From: Pseudomonas umsongensis
GTDB taxonomy: Bacteria > Pseudomonadota > Gammaproteobacteria > Pseudomonadales > Pseudomonadaceae
Length of the DNA stretch: 64,000 nucleotides
Assembly: GCF_002236105.1 (NCBI RefSeq)
Contig: NZ_NIWU01000001.1
Location: 992,001 to 1,056,000, forward strand
Direction: 5' to 3'
Shown here: one piece after another, positions 37,540 through 47,910 of the stretch
Position numbering within the stretch: the first letter of the stretch is position 1
Layout of the letters: the number at the start of each line of letters is the position of its first letter
Made by a program: the position numbers and the translations under genes
The notes under the pieces: model-generated
What the model was told of the DNA's origin: nothing
The model's database searches: none
Seen by the model: the letters and a program-made list of their open reading frames with translations, nothing else

Positions 37540-38793
37540 ATGACCACTTTGCACACCCAACGGGCGCTATTTCCACTTCTTTGTTTGATGCCGCTGGCCA
37601 GTGCCAGTGCGCAAGGATTTATCGATGACAGCAAGCTCAAGCTGCAATTGCGTAATGTCTATTTCAATGAAAATTTCCGCGACGAGCATGGTTTGAGTGC
37701 CAAATCGGCAAGGACGGCGAAGAGCGAGCGAACCGAGTGGGCCCAGGGATTCCTGTTGGATTACCAGTCAGGGTTTACCCCCGGCACCATCGGGTTTGGT
37801 GTGGATGCCCTTGGCCTGCTCGGGGTCAAGCTTGACTCCGGCCGGGGCCGTAGCGGCACTGGCTTGTTGCCTGTCCATGATGACGGACGTGCGGCTGACG
37901 AGTTTTCAAGCCTGGGCATGACCGCCAAGGCCCAATTGGCGAAGACCACGGTCAAATACGGCACCTTGTTACCCAAGACTCCGGTGCTGATCTACAACGA
38001 TGCGCGACTATTGCCGCAAACGTTCCAGGGCACACATATCAGTAGCGTCGACATCGACAACCTCACCCTCACCGGGGGCTACCTGGATCGATTCAAACAG
38101 CGTGATTCCACCGACAGCATGCCGATTGTGCCCGACGGTTATGGCGGTGATAAATCAGGCGACTTCAGCTACGCAGGGGCCGAGTACAAGCTGGGGAAAA
38201 CCATTCGCTTGAGTTACTTCTACGGCGAGCTGGAAAATTTCTACCGTCAGAATTTTGCGGGTATCCAGCACGATCTTCCGTTGGGCGGCGGCGTGCTGAC
38301 CAGTGATTTGCGCTACTTCAACAGTGTTGATACCGGTTCTGCCTACAGCGGCAAGATCGACAACAACATGCTGAGCGGGCAACTGTCCTACGCCATCTCC
38401 GGCCATACCTTCGGTGGCGGATACCAGACCCTGAGTGGTGATGCTGGTTTGCCCTTTATCAGTGGCGCTACGGTTTACTCGTTCAGCAACGCCGGGATAG
38501 GCAAGTTCGTCGAGGAAGATGAAAAAACCTGGATGCTCAATTACGGCTATAACTTTGCTGCCGTTGGTGTGCCGGGCCTGACGTTCTCCACCCGCTATTT
38601 GAGCGGCAACGACGGTAAATCCAACACCACGGTAAAAGAGTGGGAGCGTGATGCCGAACTGGCTTACGTCGTACAGCAAGGCACCTTCAAAGGCCTGGGT
38701 GTGCGGTTGCGTAACTACGTTTACCGTTCGGATTATTCCCGTGGCCGAGACAGCAACCGGGTCTACTTTACCTACGACATCGTTCTTTGGTGA
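37540..38793 (+). CDS. OprD-family outer-membrane porin
   Basis: Protein of 417 residues with a signal peptide ending A-S-A-Q. It opens like OprD family members (G-F-I-D-D-S-K-L-K-L-Q-L-R-N-V-Y-F-N) and ends with I-V-L-W, an aromatic C-terminus for barrel assembly. OpdH, the P. aeruginosa tricarboxylate porin, belongs to this family. Position after citrate-type carriers makes an OpdH-like role plausible, but sequence alone does not settle it. A 13-bp hairpin follows. Confidence 0.9.
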   Translation: MTTLHTQRALFPLLCLMPLASASAQGFIDDSKLKLQLRNVYFNENFRDEHGLSAKSARTAKSERTEWAQGFLLDYQSGFTPGTIGFGVDALGLLGVKLDSGRGRSGTGLLPVHDDGRAADEFSSLGMTAKAQLAKTTVKYGTLLPKTPVLIYNDARLLPQTFQGTHISSVDIDNLTLTGGYLDRFKQRDSTDSMPIVPDGYGGDKSGDFSYAGAEYKLGKTIRLSYFYGELENFYRQNFAGIQHDLPLGGGVLTSDLRYFNSVDTGSAYSGKIDNNMLSGQLSYAISGHTFGGGYQTLSGDAGLPFISGATVYSFSNAGIGKFVEEDEKTWMLNYGYNFAAVGVPGLTFSTRYLSGNDGKSNTTVKEWERDAELAYVVQQGTFKGLGVRLRNYVYRSDYSRGRDSNRVYFTYDIVLW

Positions 38794-38891
38794 TCCCCTG
38801 ATCGCGGCCTCGCGCACCCGAGATGTTGTTTGCTCTGGTTTTAGGTTTGGGCACCGTGGAGCAGGGCTCTGGAAAGGATAGGTAGGTTGTT

Positions 38892-38927
38892 GGCCTGCAT
38901 TGAGACGAAGAGGACTCAATGCAGGCC
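38892..38927. terminator. Strong hairpin between convergent porin and tcuC genes
   Basis: Perfect 13-bp stem GGCCTGCATTGAG / CTCAATGCAGGCC with a 10-base loop. It sits between the stops at 38793 (+) and 38984 (-) and probably ends both transcripts. Confidence 0.65.
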
Positions 38928-38983
38928 AGGGCGCGATATCTATTCAGCGCAAAGCCCTGAATTCCGCCGAAACCTATCTTTGA

Positions 38984-40282
38984 TCAAGCGTTGACTGGCA
39001 CTGCTTTTTGCCTGCGATACAGGATCGTCGTCGCTGTGAACCCACACACCGCAGCAAACATCAGCCAGTAGGCGGGCGACGCCTTGTCTCCTGTTGCCTG
39101 TACCAGGATTGTTGAGATGGCGGGTGTAAAACCGCCAAACACAGCCGTTGCCAAACTGAATGCCAGTGAAAATCCTACGACTCGTACGTTCTGCGGCATT
39201 ACCTCGGTCAATGCCGCAACCATCGCGCCGTTGTAAATGCCAAAGAAAAAAGAGAAGTACAGCAGCACGGCGAGCAGTCGTTCGAAGCTTGCCGCCGCGG
39301 CCAGCCAATGCATGGCGGGATAGGCGGTGAAGATGCACAGCAAGCTGACCGCCAGCAACAAGGGGCGGCGACCAATGCGATCAGAGATCGTACCGCCGAT
39401 GGGTAGCCAGATGAAGTTGCTCAGGCCGACGAAGAGCGTGACCACCAGACTGTCGCTGGTGCTCAGGTTCAGTACAGACCGGCCAAAAGTCGGGGTGTAG
39501 ACGGTAATGAGATAGAACGTGGTGGTGGTCATCGACGCTAACAGACCACCAGCCAGTACCGTGCGCCAGTTGTCGCGCATCGAGCGAAAGACTTCACTGG
39601 CACTTGGGTGATGGCTGCGCGCTTTGAAAGCATCGGTTTCCTGAAGCGAGCGGCGAATGATGAAGATGAACGGGATAATCAGGCAACCAATGAAGAATGG
39701 GATACGCCAGCCCCAGGCTGCAACGTCCGCAGCGTCCATGGACGCGTTAATCGCATAACCCAACGAAGCCGCAAGAATGATTGCCACTTGTTGGCTGGCC
39801 GACTGCCAACTGGTAAAGAAACCCCGGCGTCCGGGCGTGGCGATTTCAGCCAGGTACACGGAAACACCCCCCATTTCCGCACCCGCGGAGAATCCCTGCA
39901 ACAGTCGCCCGAGCAACACCAATATCGGCGCTGCGATGCCTATGCTGGCGTAGCCGGGTACCAAGGCGATCAATACTGTTCCGGCAGCCATGATCGACAG
40001 CGTCACGATCAGTCCCTTGCGCCGTCCCACCTTGTCGATGTACGCCCCCAGCACGATAGCGCCCAACGGACGCATCAGGAACCCCGAGCCGAATACGGCG
40101 AAGGTCATCATCAGCGAAGCAAACTCGCTGGTGGCAGGGAAGAAAGTCTGCGAGATGTAGGTCGCGTAGAACCCGAACAGAAAGAAGTCGAACTGTTCGA
40201 GAAAATTGCCGCTGGTGACACGCAGGATGGCGCCCAGTTTCGACCCCTTGGATCGGGTGTCTTGAGTTGTTGTTTTCATCAT
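38984..40282 (-). CDS. tcuC: Tricarballylate/citrate proton symporter, MFS (TcuC-like)
   Basis: Protein of about 432 residues with 12 membrane helices. It has the metabolite:proton symporter (MHS) marks [24 protein letters not shown] and [17 protein letters not shown]. TcuC carries tricarballylate in Salmonella, and the gene is in the same order here (tcuA-tcuB-tcuC). ATG at 40282 was taken; the open frame extends to a TTG at 40300 without a ribosome site. It starts 48 bases after tcuB ends. Confidence 0.9.
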   Translation of the reverse strand: MMKTTTQDTRSKGSKLGAILRVTSGNFLEQFDFFLFGFYATYISQTFFPATSEFASLMMTFAVFGSGFLMRPLGAIVLGAYIDKVGRRKGLIVTLSIMAAGTVLIALVPGYASIGIAAPILVLLGRLLQGFSAGAEMGGVSVYLAEIATPGRRGFFTSWQSASQQVAIILAASLGYAINASMDAADVAAWGWRIPFFIGCLIIPFIFIIRRSLQETDAFKARSHHPSASEVFRSMRDNWRTVLAGGLLASMTTTTFYLITVYTPTFGRSVLNLSTSDSLVVTLFVGLSNFIWLPIGGTISDRIGRRPLLLAVSLLCIFTAYPAMHWLAAAASFERLLAVLLYFSFFFGIYNGAMVAALTEVMPQNVRVVGFSLAFSLATAVFGGFTPAISTILVQATGDKASPAYWLMFAAVCGFTATTILYRRQKAVPVNA

Positions 40283-40329
40283 GGCTACCGTGGTGATCAA
40301 TATTGTTTTTGGAATAGATGGCTCAACGA

Positions 40330-41487
40330 TCAGTCGCTTCCAGCGTTGATCGGGTTCGGTTGGCGTTTTTCGATGGAGTATTTGAGCAGCGCGGCGCTGC
40401 GGAAAATGCCATGGGCGAATTTGCTGTAGGGCATGGTCAGGAAAAACGCCATGACCAGGCCGAGATGGATCGCCAGCAGCAGGCCCAGGGCAGTGGTGTC
40501 GCGAAACGCGAGAAGTGCGAGGCCGCTGGCGCTAACTAGAAACAGCAGCGCGATAAAGCCGCGATCCATGGGTTTCTGATTCTCGTCGCCGTGCTCGGGG
40601 TGGCGACGCAGATTCAGCCACAACAGGCCTGCGGGGCCGATCAGCAGGCCGAGTCCACCGGTGATACCCAGCATTACCGGCAAGCTCAGGACGGGGTAGG
40701 GCGCCGACCAGTCCAACAGGAAATGGTAGAGCGTGGCGACACCGGTGGCGGCGAAGCACAGCATGAAGCCGTAGAAGGTGAAGTGGTGGAAGCGCCGCCG
40801 CCACTGGGTGAATTGATCATCGGCGTTATTGCAGCCCTCGCCATGACCCCCGTCCAGGTATTTGAGTTGGGCGACGTTGGCCGTGGCCTCCAGCACAGCG
40901 GCTGTCTTTTCCTGGCGGGGCGCATCCGCCGGTGAAACGTTGCGCCAGAAGCGTCGCACGCCAATCGTCAAAGCCAGTACCGCGAAGCCGAAGACCGCAC
41001 CGAACATCAGTGCCAGGGTGTTATGCGGGAAGATCCCGTAGAAATTTCCCCCGGGCATTGCGGTAAACAGATTGCCCATCGCCAACAACGTGAGGCAGAG
41101 AAACAGCGCGAGCCCTGCACCGGATGCCAGCGCCAAAGTCAGTCCGTTGCGCCGGTACAACTTGCCCATCACCTGTGGCCAGGCGTACTCGGCGTAAGTG
41201 TCGAGGCGGACCTTGGCCATGGCCTTGGGCACATTGATTTCGAACTCGTGAGGGGCAGCGTACTGACAGGCATGCAGGCACGCACCGCAGTTATGGCAAA
41301 GGTTCGCCAGGTAATGGATATCTGCCTGAGAAAACTCCAGACGCCTTGTCATGGCCGGGAATACAGCGCAGAAGCCCTCGCAATAACGACAGGCATTGCA
41401 AACGGTCATTTGTCGCTGGACTTCACTTTCTTCAAGGTTGAGTACCGGTATCAATTGACCCGGTGCCTGGGGATCAAACAGCTGCAT
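40330..41487 (-). CDS. tcuB: Tricarballylate utilisation protein TcuB (FeS membrane electron carrier)
   Basis: Protein of 385 residues from ATG 41487, which lies inside the end of tcuA (14-base overlap) behind ACGGAG. The N-terminus carries two Cys-rich iron-sulfur motifs, [11 protein letters not shown] and [11 protein letters not shown]. The rest has about six membrane helices with His residues. TcuB reoxidises the FAD of TcuA and passes electrons to the respiratory chain. Confidence 0.93.
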   Translation of the reverse strand: MQLFDPQAPGQLIPVLNLEESEVQRQMTVCNACRYCEGFCAVFPAMTRRLEFSQADIHYLANLCHNCGACLHACQYAAPHEFEINVPKAMAKVRLDTYAEYAWPQVMGKLYRRNGLTLALASGAGLALFLCLTLLAMGNLFTAMPGGNFYGIFPHNTLALMFGAVFGFAVLALTIGVRRFWRNVSPADAPRQEKTAAVLEATANVAQLKYLDGGHGEGCNNADDQFTQWRRRFHHFTFYGFMLCFAATGVATLYHFLLDWSAPYPVLSLPVMLGITGGLGLLIGPAGLLWLNLRRHPEHGDENQKPMDRGFIALLFLVSASGLALLAFRDTTALGLLLAIHLGLVMAFFLTMPYSKFAHGIFRSAALLKYSIEKRQPNPINAGSD

Positions 41488-42925
41488 GTTGGGGCTCCGT
41501 GAATGAAGGGGTAAGGAAGCCGGCCGCAGCCGCGGCTTGCACACCGGCGATGCGACCGAATGCGGTACCGATGGCCATGCCGATGCCGGCGGTATAGCCC
41601 TTGCCCAATACGTTGCCCGCCATCATTTCTCCTGCAACAAACAGGTTGGGGCTAGGCTTGTCGTTGAAGTGAACGGCGGCGGTTTCGTCGGTAGCGAGAC
41701 CTAAATAGGTGAATGTCACGCCGGGCTTGAGTGGGTAGGCGCAGAACGGTGGCTTTACCAGCGGGCGGGCCCAATGGGTTTTGGCGGGCGCCAAACCCTC
41801 GGTGTGGCAATCGTCCAGTGCGGTGTGGTCGAACGTGCCGACGCGGCAGGCCGCGTTGTATTGCTCGATGGTTTTGACGAATTGGGTAACGGGAAGCTTC
41901 AACTGGCGGGCCAGATCTTCCAACGAGTTGGCTTTAGTGCCCGGAAACACAGGCGGCATGAACCGGCCGAGGGCTTGTTGGTCGATGATCGAGTAAGCCT
42001 GTTGGCCGGGTTGACCCGCGACCAGGCGCCCCCAGATCGCATACCGCTTGGGCCAGAAGTCTTCGCCCTCGTCATAGAAGCGTTCACCGTCGCGATTAAC
42101 CACCACGCCCAGCGATACGCAATCGATACGGGTACAGATACCACCGTCATACAGGGGCGCACGGGCGTCGATGGCCACCATGTGCGCTTGCGTCGGGTCG
42201 CCAATGAAATCGGCGCCCAGGGCCTGCATGCGCCGAAGCAGTACGCCGGTATTGAAACGCGTCCCGCGAATCAGAAAGTTGTCTGAAGGCCATTCTCCGC
42301 GCTCGTTTTGACCCCAGGCTTCGCGGAGCCATTCGCGGTTGGATTCGAATCCGCCAGCGGCCAGAACGCAGGCCTTGGCCTGGATACGCTCGGCGGGAAA
42401 ACGCTGACCATCGACCTCACGTTCACCGATGTACGCCGCGACGAACTCTCCACCCTTCAACTCAATGTCAGTGACTTGTGCGTTGTAGCGGATCTTGACG
42501 CCCAGCTGCTCGGCGCTGCGGAAGTAGGCATTAACCAACGCTTTGCCGCCGCCCATGAAAAACGCATTGGTGCGCGCAACATGTAGGGCTCCAGACAACG
42601 ACGGCTGAAAATGCACACCATGGGAGCGCATCCAGTCACGGCAGTTCGACGAGGCGCGGATGACAATACGAGCAAGCTTTTCGTTGGTAATCCCACCGGT
42701 GACTTTCAGCAGATCCTGCCAATATTCTTCTTCGGGATAGGCATCGACCAACACATCTTGCGGTGCGTCGTGCATGCAGCGCAGGTTTCGGGTGTGTTGC
42801 GAGTTGCCGCCGCGCCAGATTTTTGGTGCACCTTCCAGCAACATGACGCTAGCGCCGGCCTCTCGAGCCATCAACGCTGCACACAAGGCAGCATTGCCAC
42901 CGCCAATTACTAATACGTCGATCAT
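41474..42925 (-). CDS. tcuA: FAD-dependent tricarballylate dehydrogenase TcuA
   Basis: Protein of about 483 residues. FAD motif [11 protein letters not shown] at the N-terminus; later [14 protein letters not shown] and [12 protein letters not shown] match the fumarate-reductase/TcuA flavoprotein group. It oxidises tricarballylate to cis-aconitate. Start choice: GAGGAG is followed by GTG ATG ATG; the ATG at 42925 has the best spacing, with 42928 and 42931 also possible. First enzyme gene after tcuR; overlaps tcuB. Confidence 0.93.
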   Translation of the reverse strand: MIDVLVIGGGNAALCAALMAREAGASVMLLEGAPKIWRGGNSQHTRNLRCMHDAPQDVLVDAYPEEEYWQDLLKVTGGITNEKLARIVIRASSNCRDWMRSHGVHFQPSLSGALHVARTNAFFMGGGKALVNAYFRSAEQLGVKIRYNAQVTDIELKGGEFVAAYIGEREVDGQRFPAERIQAKACVLAAGGFESNREWLREAWGQNERGEWPSDNFLIRGTRFNTGVLLRRMQALGADFIGDPTQAHMVAIDARAPLYDGGICTRIDCVSLGVVVNRDGERFYDEGEDFWPKRYAIWGRLVAGQPGQQAYSIIDQQALGRFMPPVFPGTKANSLEDLARQLKLPVTQFVKTIEQYNAACRVGTFDHTALDDCHTEGLAPAKTHWARPLVKPPFCAYPLKPGVTFTYLGLATDETAAVHFNDKPSPNLFVAGEMMAGNVLGKGYTAGIGMAIGTAFGRIAGVQAAAAAGFLTPSFTEPQHAAV

Positions 42926-43095
42926 CATCACTCCTCAATCGCAAGGAGGCATGAACGAAGTGCTCCTCGCGAGTGGGGAGAAGGTAGTGCTGTCAGCTTA
43001 TTGTCGAAAGGCGCGAAATGAGTTGGGGTGTTTAGTTTTCGTAAAGGCTTTGCCGGTTGGCGCTCACCGTAAAGCCGGGGTAGGGGGCATAGAGA

Positions 43096-44031
43096 TCATG
43101 GCGCGACGTCTTCGATCCACGAAGCGCCCGGCCACTGATGATCAATCACCAACTGTCGCGCGACATCAGTGATGACCAGCCGCGCCGCCAGGGCTGCGGG
43201 AGCCAGTTCATCATCAGGCAGTGTCGCCAACAGGTTTCGTCGACCCACGTGAGCATCGGAAATTTCCACCACGGAAAGTCCCGACTCGCCTTTAAGCGCC
43301 GCCGCCGCTCCGGGCTGGATGGTGGCGGCATGACCTGCGCGTACGGCGTTCATCAATACGGCAAGACCATCCACTTCCATGATGATGTTGGGCGCCAATC
43401 CCGAACGTTCAAACGCAACCATCAGCGTAGAACGCAAACCGTGTTGCACACTCGGCATCACCAGTGGAAGTTGACCCAGATCCGCCAGTTGCACGCTGGT
43501 TCCTTGGGGGGCGTGGAGCAGGTGAGGTGAGCTGATGACAAATAGTTTCTCGTCGAGCAGCGGCGTCACGCTCCAGCGCTTACCCCCTTCGAGTTGAAAC
43601 AGAATGGCCAGGTCGATCTGGCGAGCATTGAGTTGCGTGGCCAAATGCCCGGACAGCATCTCGACCAGGTGCAATTGAATATCCGGGTAGCGCTCTCGCA
43701 TCGCGTTGATCAATGGCAGGGCGAGAACAGTGGCAGTCGTGGGCGCCATTCCGACGGTGACTTACCCACTCATTCGCCCACGGTGAGCCGCCATGATCGC
43801 ATTGTCGGCCTGCCGCAAACACAGCTGGGCATGGTGCAGGAACGCCATACCGGAGCTGGTCGGTGTGACGCCAGTGGTGGTGCGATTAAGGAGGCGGGTT
43901 GACAGTTCACTTTCAAGTTTCGCGATCTGTTGGCTAAGGGCTGATACGCCCACGTCCAGTTCAAGCGCTGCGCGTCCCAGGCTGCCGTGTTCGAGGATTT
44001 TTACGAAATAACGCAGTTGTCTTAATTCCAA
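43096..44031 (-). pseudogene. tcuR: tcuR, LysR-family regulator interrupted by an in-frame TAA
   Basis: Reading from a TTG at 44031 (GGAG upstream), a LysR helix-turn-helix (L-G-R-A-A-L-E-L-D-V-G-V-S-A-L-S-Q-Q-I) runs to a TAA at 43764-43762. The same frame continues at once with V-T-V-G-M-A-P-T-T-A and a full effector-binding domain to 43096. Joined, it reads R-M-S-G-[stop]-V-T-V-G, where relatives often have Gln; CAA to TAA needs one change. Without read-through only ~90 residues with the DNA-binding domain are made. The effector half could start at ATG 43749 but has no good ribosome site. A sequencing error must be excluded. Confidence 0.82.
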
Positions 44032-44171
44032 GCGTTGCTGCTCCACGTCAAATCGATGTTGGAATGCCTTCCGATCACCGTGGTGACCACCAAGCTGCAA
44101 TACAATATAGGAGAGCGACTGAAGATGATTTCTAGATTTGTTGTTGTCCCGCTATCCCAACAAGTGAACGG

Positions 44172-44360
44172 ATGCTGGCCCAACGCGATTTTGTGCCCGA
44201 AGGCTCGGCTACGGCCAAAGCCTTGGATTACAGTCTTGCAGGTGTAGCTGCGAGTTTGGTCACAGTTGCAGGCGACGTCGCTACAGAGGTTAATGGCGTC
44301 GTGCCAAGGGCAAAGATGCTTCCAGTAAGAGGCACGGCGCTGCTGGGGTGGGCGGGGTTT
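44172..44360 (+). pseudogene. Decayed IS66-type transposase C-terminal remnant
   Basis: The translation L-A-Q-R-D-F-V-P-E-G-S-A-T-A-K-A-L-D-Y-S-L strongly resembles the block near the end of IS66 transposases. After it the match weakens but keeps the order (G-D-V-A ... V-N ... L-L-G-W-A-G). No start, no upstream transposase and no terminal repeats are present. It begins about 140 bases past the start of tcuR and marks an old insertion next to the locus. Confidence 0.5.
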
Positions 44361-44378
44361 ACGAAGTTGCGATTGATT

Positions 44379-44530
44379 TAAGCGTTGCGCAGATTCAGCG
44401 TGGCGCTGGCGCCCTCGATAAAACCGCTGTTTTCATCGGCCTGGACAACGGCGATTTGTCCCGCACCCAGCGCCAGGGCCAGGCTTATCAAAGAGCGTCG
44501 TACGGGCACGCCTGGCGCAGCCAGGGCTGA
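44379..44530 (-). pseudogene. OprD-family porin, N-terminal remnant
   Basis: On the - strand the frame gives a signal-peptide-like stretch (R-R-S-L-I-S-L-A-L-A-L-G-A-G-Q-I-A-V-V-Q-A), then D-E-N-S-G-F-I-E-G-A-S-A-T-L-N-L-R-N-A and a TAA at 44379-44381. This is how OprD porins begin. The barrel is missing, cut at the boundary with the IS66-like remnant. No ATG is in frame at the upstream end. Confidence 0.55.
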
Positions 44531-44583
44531 CAGCTTATGAGTGTCTGATGGACTACTGGCATGGGTGACAAGACCGCTGCATT

Positions 44584-44885
44584 TTGACCGGACATGGCGA
44601 CGAGTGCCTCGTTGTAAAGTTGAGCGCCGAAGTGGCTGATCTTTCGGAGTCTATGCGTCTCACTTTGCGTGATGGGGCAGAAAAAATTGTTTCGAGAGTC
44701 ACCACCGGCATCGAGCAGGGGGAAGTTGAAAAATGCCTGCCTGCCTGCCTAACGACGACGCACGCTACGTGGCTGAGACGCGATACCAACTTTGGTTGGG
44801 TGCAAGTTTGCTCAATAAGTTACAACATACGGGGCAATCCTTCCGCACGTCGATGGCCACGACTAAACGGCTTTTGGGCGCTTGA
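44584..44885 (+). pseudogene. TetR-family regulator remnant, frameshifted in a CCTG repeat
   Basis: The first frame gives the middle of a TetR effector domain (C-L-V-V-K-L-S-A-E-V-A-D-L-S-E-S-M-R). It leaves frame at TGCCTGCCTGCCTGCC (four CCTG units). From there another frame continues N-D-D-A-R-Y-V-A-E-T-R-Y-Q-L-W-L-G-A-S-L to a TGA at 44885. Removing two CCTG units joins the frames as ...C-L-P-N-D-D-A-R-Y. The DNA-binding N-terminus is missing, so the gene is dead regardless. Confidence 0.65.
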
Positions 44886-45096
44886 GCTCAGTATTTGTTC
44901 AGCTTTAAACCGTCAGGTTTGATCCGCTATAAGACGGATCCATGACCGTGGGTGTTCAACGTCGACGATCAAGGCCGTGCGGTATCCAGGTGAGCAGAAA
45001 AGGAGATGGGGCAATCCGAGTAATACTGTGAGCAAACAGATTATGCGCAAAAGACTCAGCGTATTGATCGCCTCGATTTATGAAAAATCAGGGCAT

Positions 45097-45873
45097 CTAT
45101 TCCTGGTCAATGTTCTGAGGCGGCCATGTGACGTTTGGCAGCGTTTCATATGCGGGCTTTGCAAACAGATAGCCTTGATAGTAGTTAATGCCCATGGCTA
45201 GTAACTGCTGTAGTTCAGCATTGGTCTCTACGCCCTCTGCAATCACTTCAATATTGAGCGCTTTGCATACACCGAGAATGCCTTGGACGATTGCCTGTCG
45301 CACCGGGTCAGTGCATATGCTACGTACCAAGGTCATGTCCAGTTTGATGATGTCGGGTTGAAACTCTGCCAGCAAATTGAGCCCCGCGTACCCAGCGCCA
45401 AAATCATCTATCGCTGTCTTGAAGCCTTTAAGACGATATTCTCGAATGATACTTTTTAGATGTTCCTTATCCACCAGCTCTTCGTTTTCGGTGATCTCAA
45501 AAATCAGTCTTTCGGTGGGAAATCCAAATCTGCGTGCGGCTTCAAGTGTTGCACGAATGCACGTGGCTGCTTGATATACCGCATTGGGTAAGAAATTGAT
45601 GCTGACAAAGCAGGGTATTTGTAAGCGTGAAGCAAGCTCCACAGCCTTGACTCGACATGCTTGGTCAAAGGCATAACGGTTCTGTTCGTTCACCTTTCCA
45701 AGAATGGCAGCGGCACCACTGCCATCGCAACCACGTACCAAAGCCTCGTAGGCAAAAATACTGTTGTCGCGCAGATCTACGATTGGCTGGAACGCCATAC
45801 TGAACTCAAAACCCAGTTCTTTGCCATCCCTGCAGGCCCTACAAGTAGGGACTGGTTGTGATATTTCGTTCAT
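45097..45873 (-). CDS. EAL-domain protein (c-di-GMP phosphodiesterase)
   Basis: Protein of 258 residues that is almost only an EAL domain. Key motifs are intact: Y-E-A-L-V-R-G, S-I-N-F (metal-binding Asn), F-E-I-T-E-N-E, I-D-D-F-G-A-G-Y-A, K-L-D, and E-G-V-E-T near the end. It should therefore hydrolyse c-di-GMP. The short N-terminus has a C-R-A-C pair. It lies 72 bases downstream of the BdlA-like gene on the same strand, an apt partner because BdlA works in c-di-GMP-controlled dispersal. Confidence 0.92.
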   Translation of the reverse strand: MNEISQPVPTCRACRDGKELGFEFSMAFQPIVDLRDNSIFAYEALVRGCDGSGAAAILGKVNEQNRYAFDQACRVKAVELASRLQIPCFVSINFLPNAVYQAATCIRATLEAARRFGFPTERLIFEITENEELVDKEHLKSIIREYRLKGFKTAIDDFGAGYAGLNLLAEFQPDIIKLDMTLVRSICTDPVRQAIVQGILGVCKALNIEVIAEGVETNAELQQLLAMGINYYQGYLFAKPAYETLPNVTWPPQNIDQE

Positions 45874-45945
45874 TCAAAACCTATTTTTCAATTACGCATC
45901 AATGTGTCGGTCAAATCAGGATTTTGTTCAAGCCGCAAGGCTGAA

Positions 45946-47262
45946 TCATCTAGCTAATGTCGACGAGAAATTTCTGATCGCGTGTACGACTTGGCGAGCA
46001 CTATCCTGAATATCCATAATCACTTGACCAGCCTCTCCGGCTAATTTGACTCCTTGTTCCGCCTTGTCTTTACTCGCCTCCATCCTCGCTACTGCCCCCT
46101 GGGCCAATAAACGATTGTGCTGCACCACTTCGACAATTTTGATGGTGGCCTGGCTTGTGCGCGAAGCCAGATTGCGCACTTCGTCAGCGACCACCGCAAA
46201 ACCTCGACCCTGCTCTCCGGCACGAGCCGCTTCGATGGCGGCGTTTAACGCAAGAAGATTCGTTTGTTCGGCGATGCCACGGATGGTCTGCACGATGCTG
46301 CTGATGACTTCCGACTGCTGACTGACATCATTGATACCTTCGGCTGCGTGATTCAATTCGCCAGCCAGGCTTTGCATGACATCCACGGTCTCCTGCACCA
46401 CCCGGGCGCCTTCCTGTGCTGTATTGTCGGTTTTCAGTGAAGTCTCATAGGCCATGCGTGCTGCTCGTGACTCAGTTTCCTGCTGGAGAACCTGAGCAGT
46501 AATATCGCTCGCAAACTTAACTACTTTGTAAAGGCTGCCGTTGGCGTCGAACACTGGATTATAAGTCGCACGTAACCAGACCGTTTGTCCCTGTTGGTTG
46601 AGGCGCTTGAAGTTACCGGAGAAAAATTCGCCTTTATTCAGGTGCTCCCAGAACTGGCGATACTCGTTGGATTCACTTTCGCTACGTTCACAGAACAGAC
46701 GATGGTGCTTTCCAACAATCTCATCGAGGCGGTAACCCATCACTGCAAGGAAGTTCTCGTTGGCGCTGATGACATCTCCCTGCCGGTTGAACTCAATGGT
46801 TGCCATGGAACGGTTAATCGCGTTGATTTGACTTTCCTGCTCTTGTTCCTTCTGCACCCGTGCAGTGACATCAGTAGCAATCTTGACGACCTTGATCACC
46901 CGCCCAGAGGCTTCGCGAACAGGGTTGTAGCTGGCCTCCAGCCAAATCTCATGCCCCTTTTTGTCCAGGCGCAGGAAGCGGTTGTTTATCGACTCACCAT
47001 TACACAGGCGTGACCAAAAACCTTGATAAGCGACGCTGTTTGCGTAGGTCGGTGTGCAAAATATGCGGTGATGCCGGGAGTGAACTTCCTCAAGGCGATA
47101 GCCCATTACGCTGAGGAAATTGTGATTGGCGCCGAGGATCGTGCCATCAGGTTGGAACTCAATCAGAGCCATGGAACCACCTAATGCTGCGAGGGTGGCT
47201 TCGCAGTCAGCGAAACGCTGCTTACTGATGGCCAGTTCTTTTTTGATTTTCGAGTTGAACAT
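45946..47262 (-). CDS. bdlA: BdlA-like cytosolic chemoreceptor (PAS-PAS-MCP)
   Basis: Protein of 438 residues from ATG 47262 behind TGAGGT; longer readings up to 47550 lack support. Two PAS domains (about 25-130 and 145-255) share S-M-A-(L/T)-I-E-F and V-M-G-Y-R-L-(E/D)-E. Then comes an MCP signalling hairpin with [20 protein letters not shown]. There is no membrane helix. Length and layout match P. aeruginosa BdlA (about 417 residues), needed for biofilm dispersal. The next gene is an EAL enzyme. Confidence 0.87.
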   Translation of the reverse strand: MFNSKIKKELAISKQRFADCEATLAALGGSMALIEFQPDGTILGANHNFLSVMGYRLEEVHSRHHRIFCTPTYANSVAYQGFWSRLCNGESINNRFLRLDKKGHEIWLEASYNPVREASGRVIKVVKIATDVTARVQKEQEQESQINAINRSMATIEFNRQGDVISANENFLAVMGYRLDEIVGKHHRLFCERSESESNEYRQFWEHLNKGEFFSGNFKRLNQQGQTVWLRATYNPVFDANGSLYKVVKFASDITAQVLQQETESRAARMAYETSLKTDNTAQEGARVVQETVDVMQSLAGELNHAAEGINDVSQQSEVISSIVQTIRGIAEQTNLLALNAAIEAARAGEQGRGFAVVADEVRNLASRTSQATIKIVEVVQHNRLLAQGAVARMEASKDKAEQGVKLAGEAGQVIMDIQDSARQVVHAIRNFSSTLAR

Positions 47263-47910
47263 ACGTACCTCAGTGGCTATGGACTGCATGGCGCTTTCAT
47301 TAAGCCGACACAAACCTATACAGCGCAGTAGCAATTGTACAAGAAAATTCGAGATTGAGCACGAGAGAAGCATGTTGAACGCGGGTAATGCGCTGATCGG
47401 GCAGGGGACTGAGCGCCGAAAATTAACTATAGCTCCCAGGCGCAGGTTCAAACCGATCACAGCGGACGCTAATAAACAAAGGTTGGGGCTCATTGTCCCC
47501 TCTGCGCAGGTCATTAATGTATAGAGCTCAGAACGGGCATCCATCAACAAAGGAAGGCGTCACCCACTGCTGATCAGTCTTGTGCGAATGACAGCGTCTT
47601 GTATAGGTTTGCATCAAGTACGCATAGGTACACACTGATGATGGACGCTATGCTTTGCACCTTGAAGTCCGCCGCATTCCCTTGTCTGGCATGGCCAATC
47701 GGGTCGAGTTATCAGCGGCCTGCATTTTATGGTCAAGGATCAGAAAGGCGCTGTCACCGGCATCACCCCTGTAACGTGAACCAAGCCTAAGGCATGAACG
47801 TGGTCATCGCTGAAGGTTTTGATGCCGAAAAGTTAAGCGACAGTGCCGCCCTTTTGAGTAGGGGCGGCTGTCTTCTCCTTCGAACGGTATCCTTTAGTAA
47901 CGCTTAACGA
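47263..47910. other. Intergenic, no gene seen; terminator at its end
   Basis: Upstream region of bdlA and 3' flank of hiuH. A short + strand opening at 47599-47790 has no motif or ribosome site. TTGTATAGGTTT at 47599-47610 resembles half of the element in front of the photolyase cluster. Confidence 0.45.
47839..47872 (-). terminator. Hairpin downstream of hiuH
   Basis: GACAG-T-GCCGCCC pairs with GGGCGGC-TGTC across a 10-base loop, with one bulged T. It lies about 40 bases beyond the hiuH stop. Confidence 0.6.

Noticed and set aside
43096..43749. Separate short regulator starting at ATG 43749
   Set aside because: It is the effector half of tcuR in the same frame as the DNA-binding half, with no ribosome site of its own; treated as one interrupted gene.
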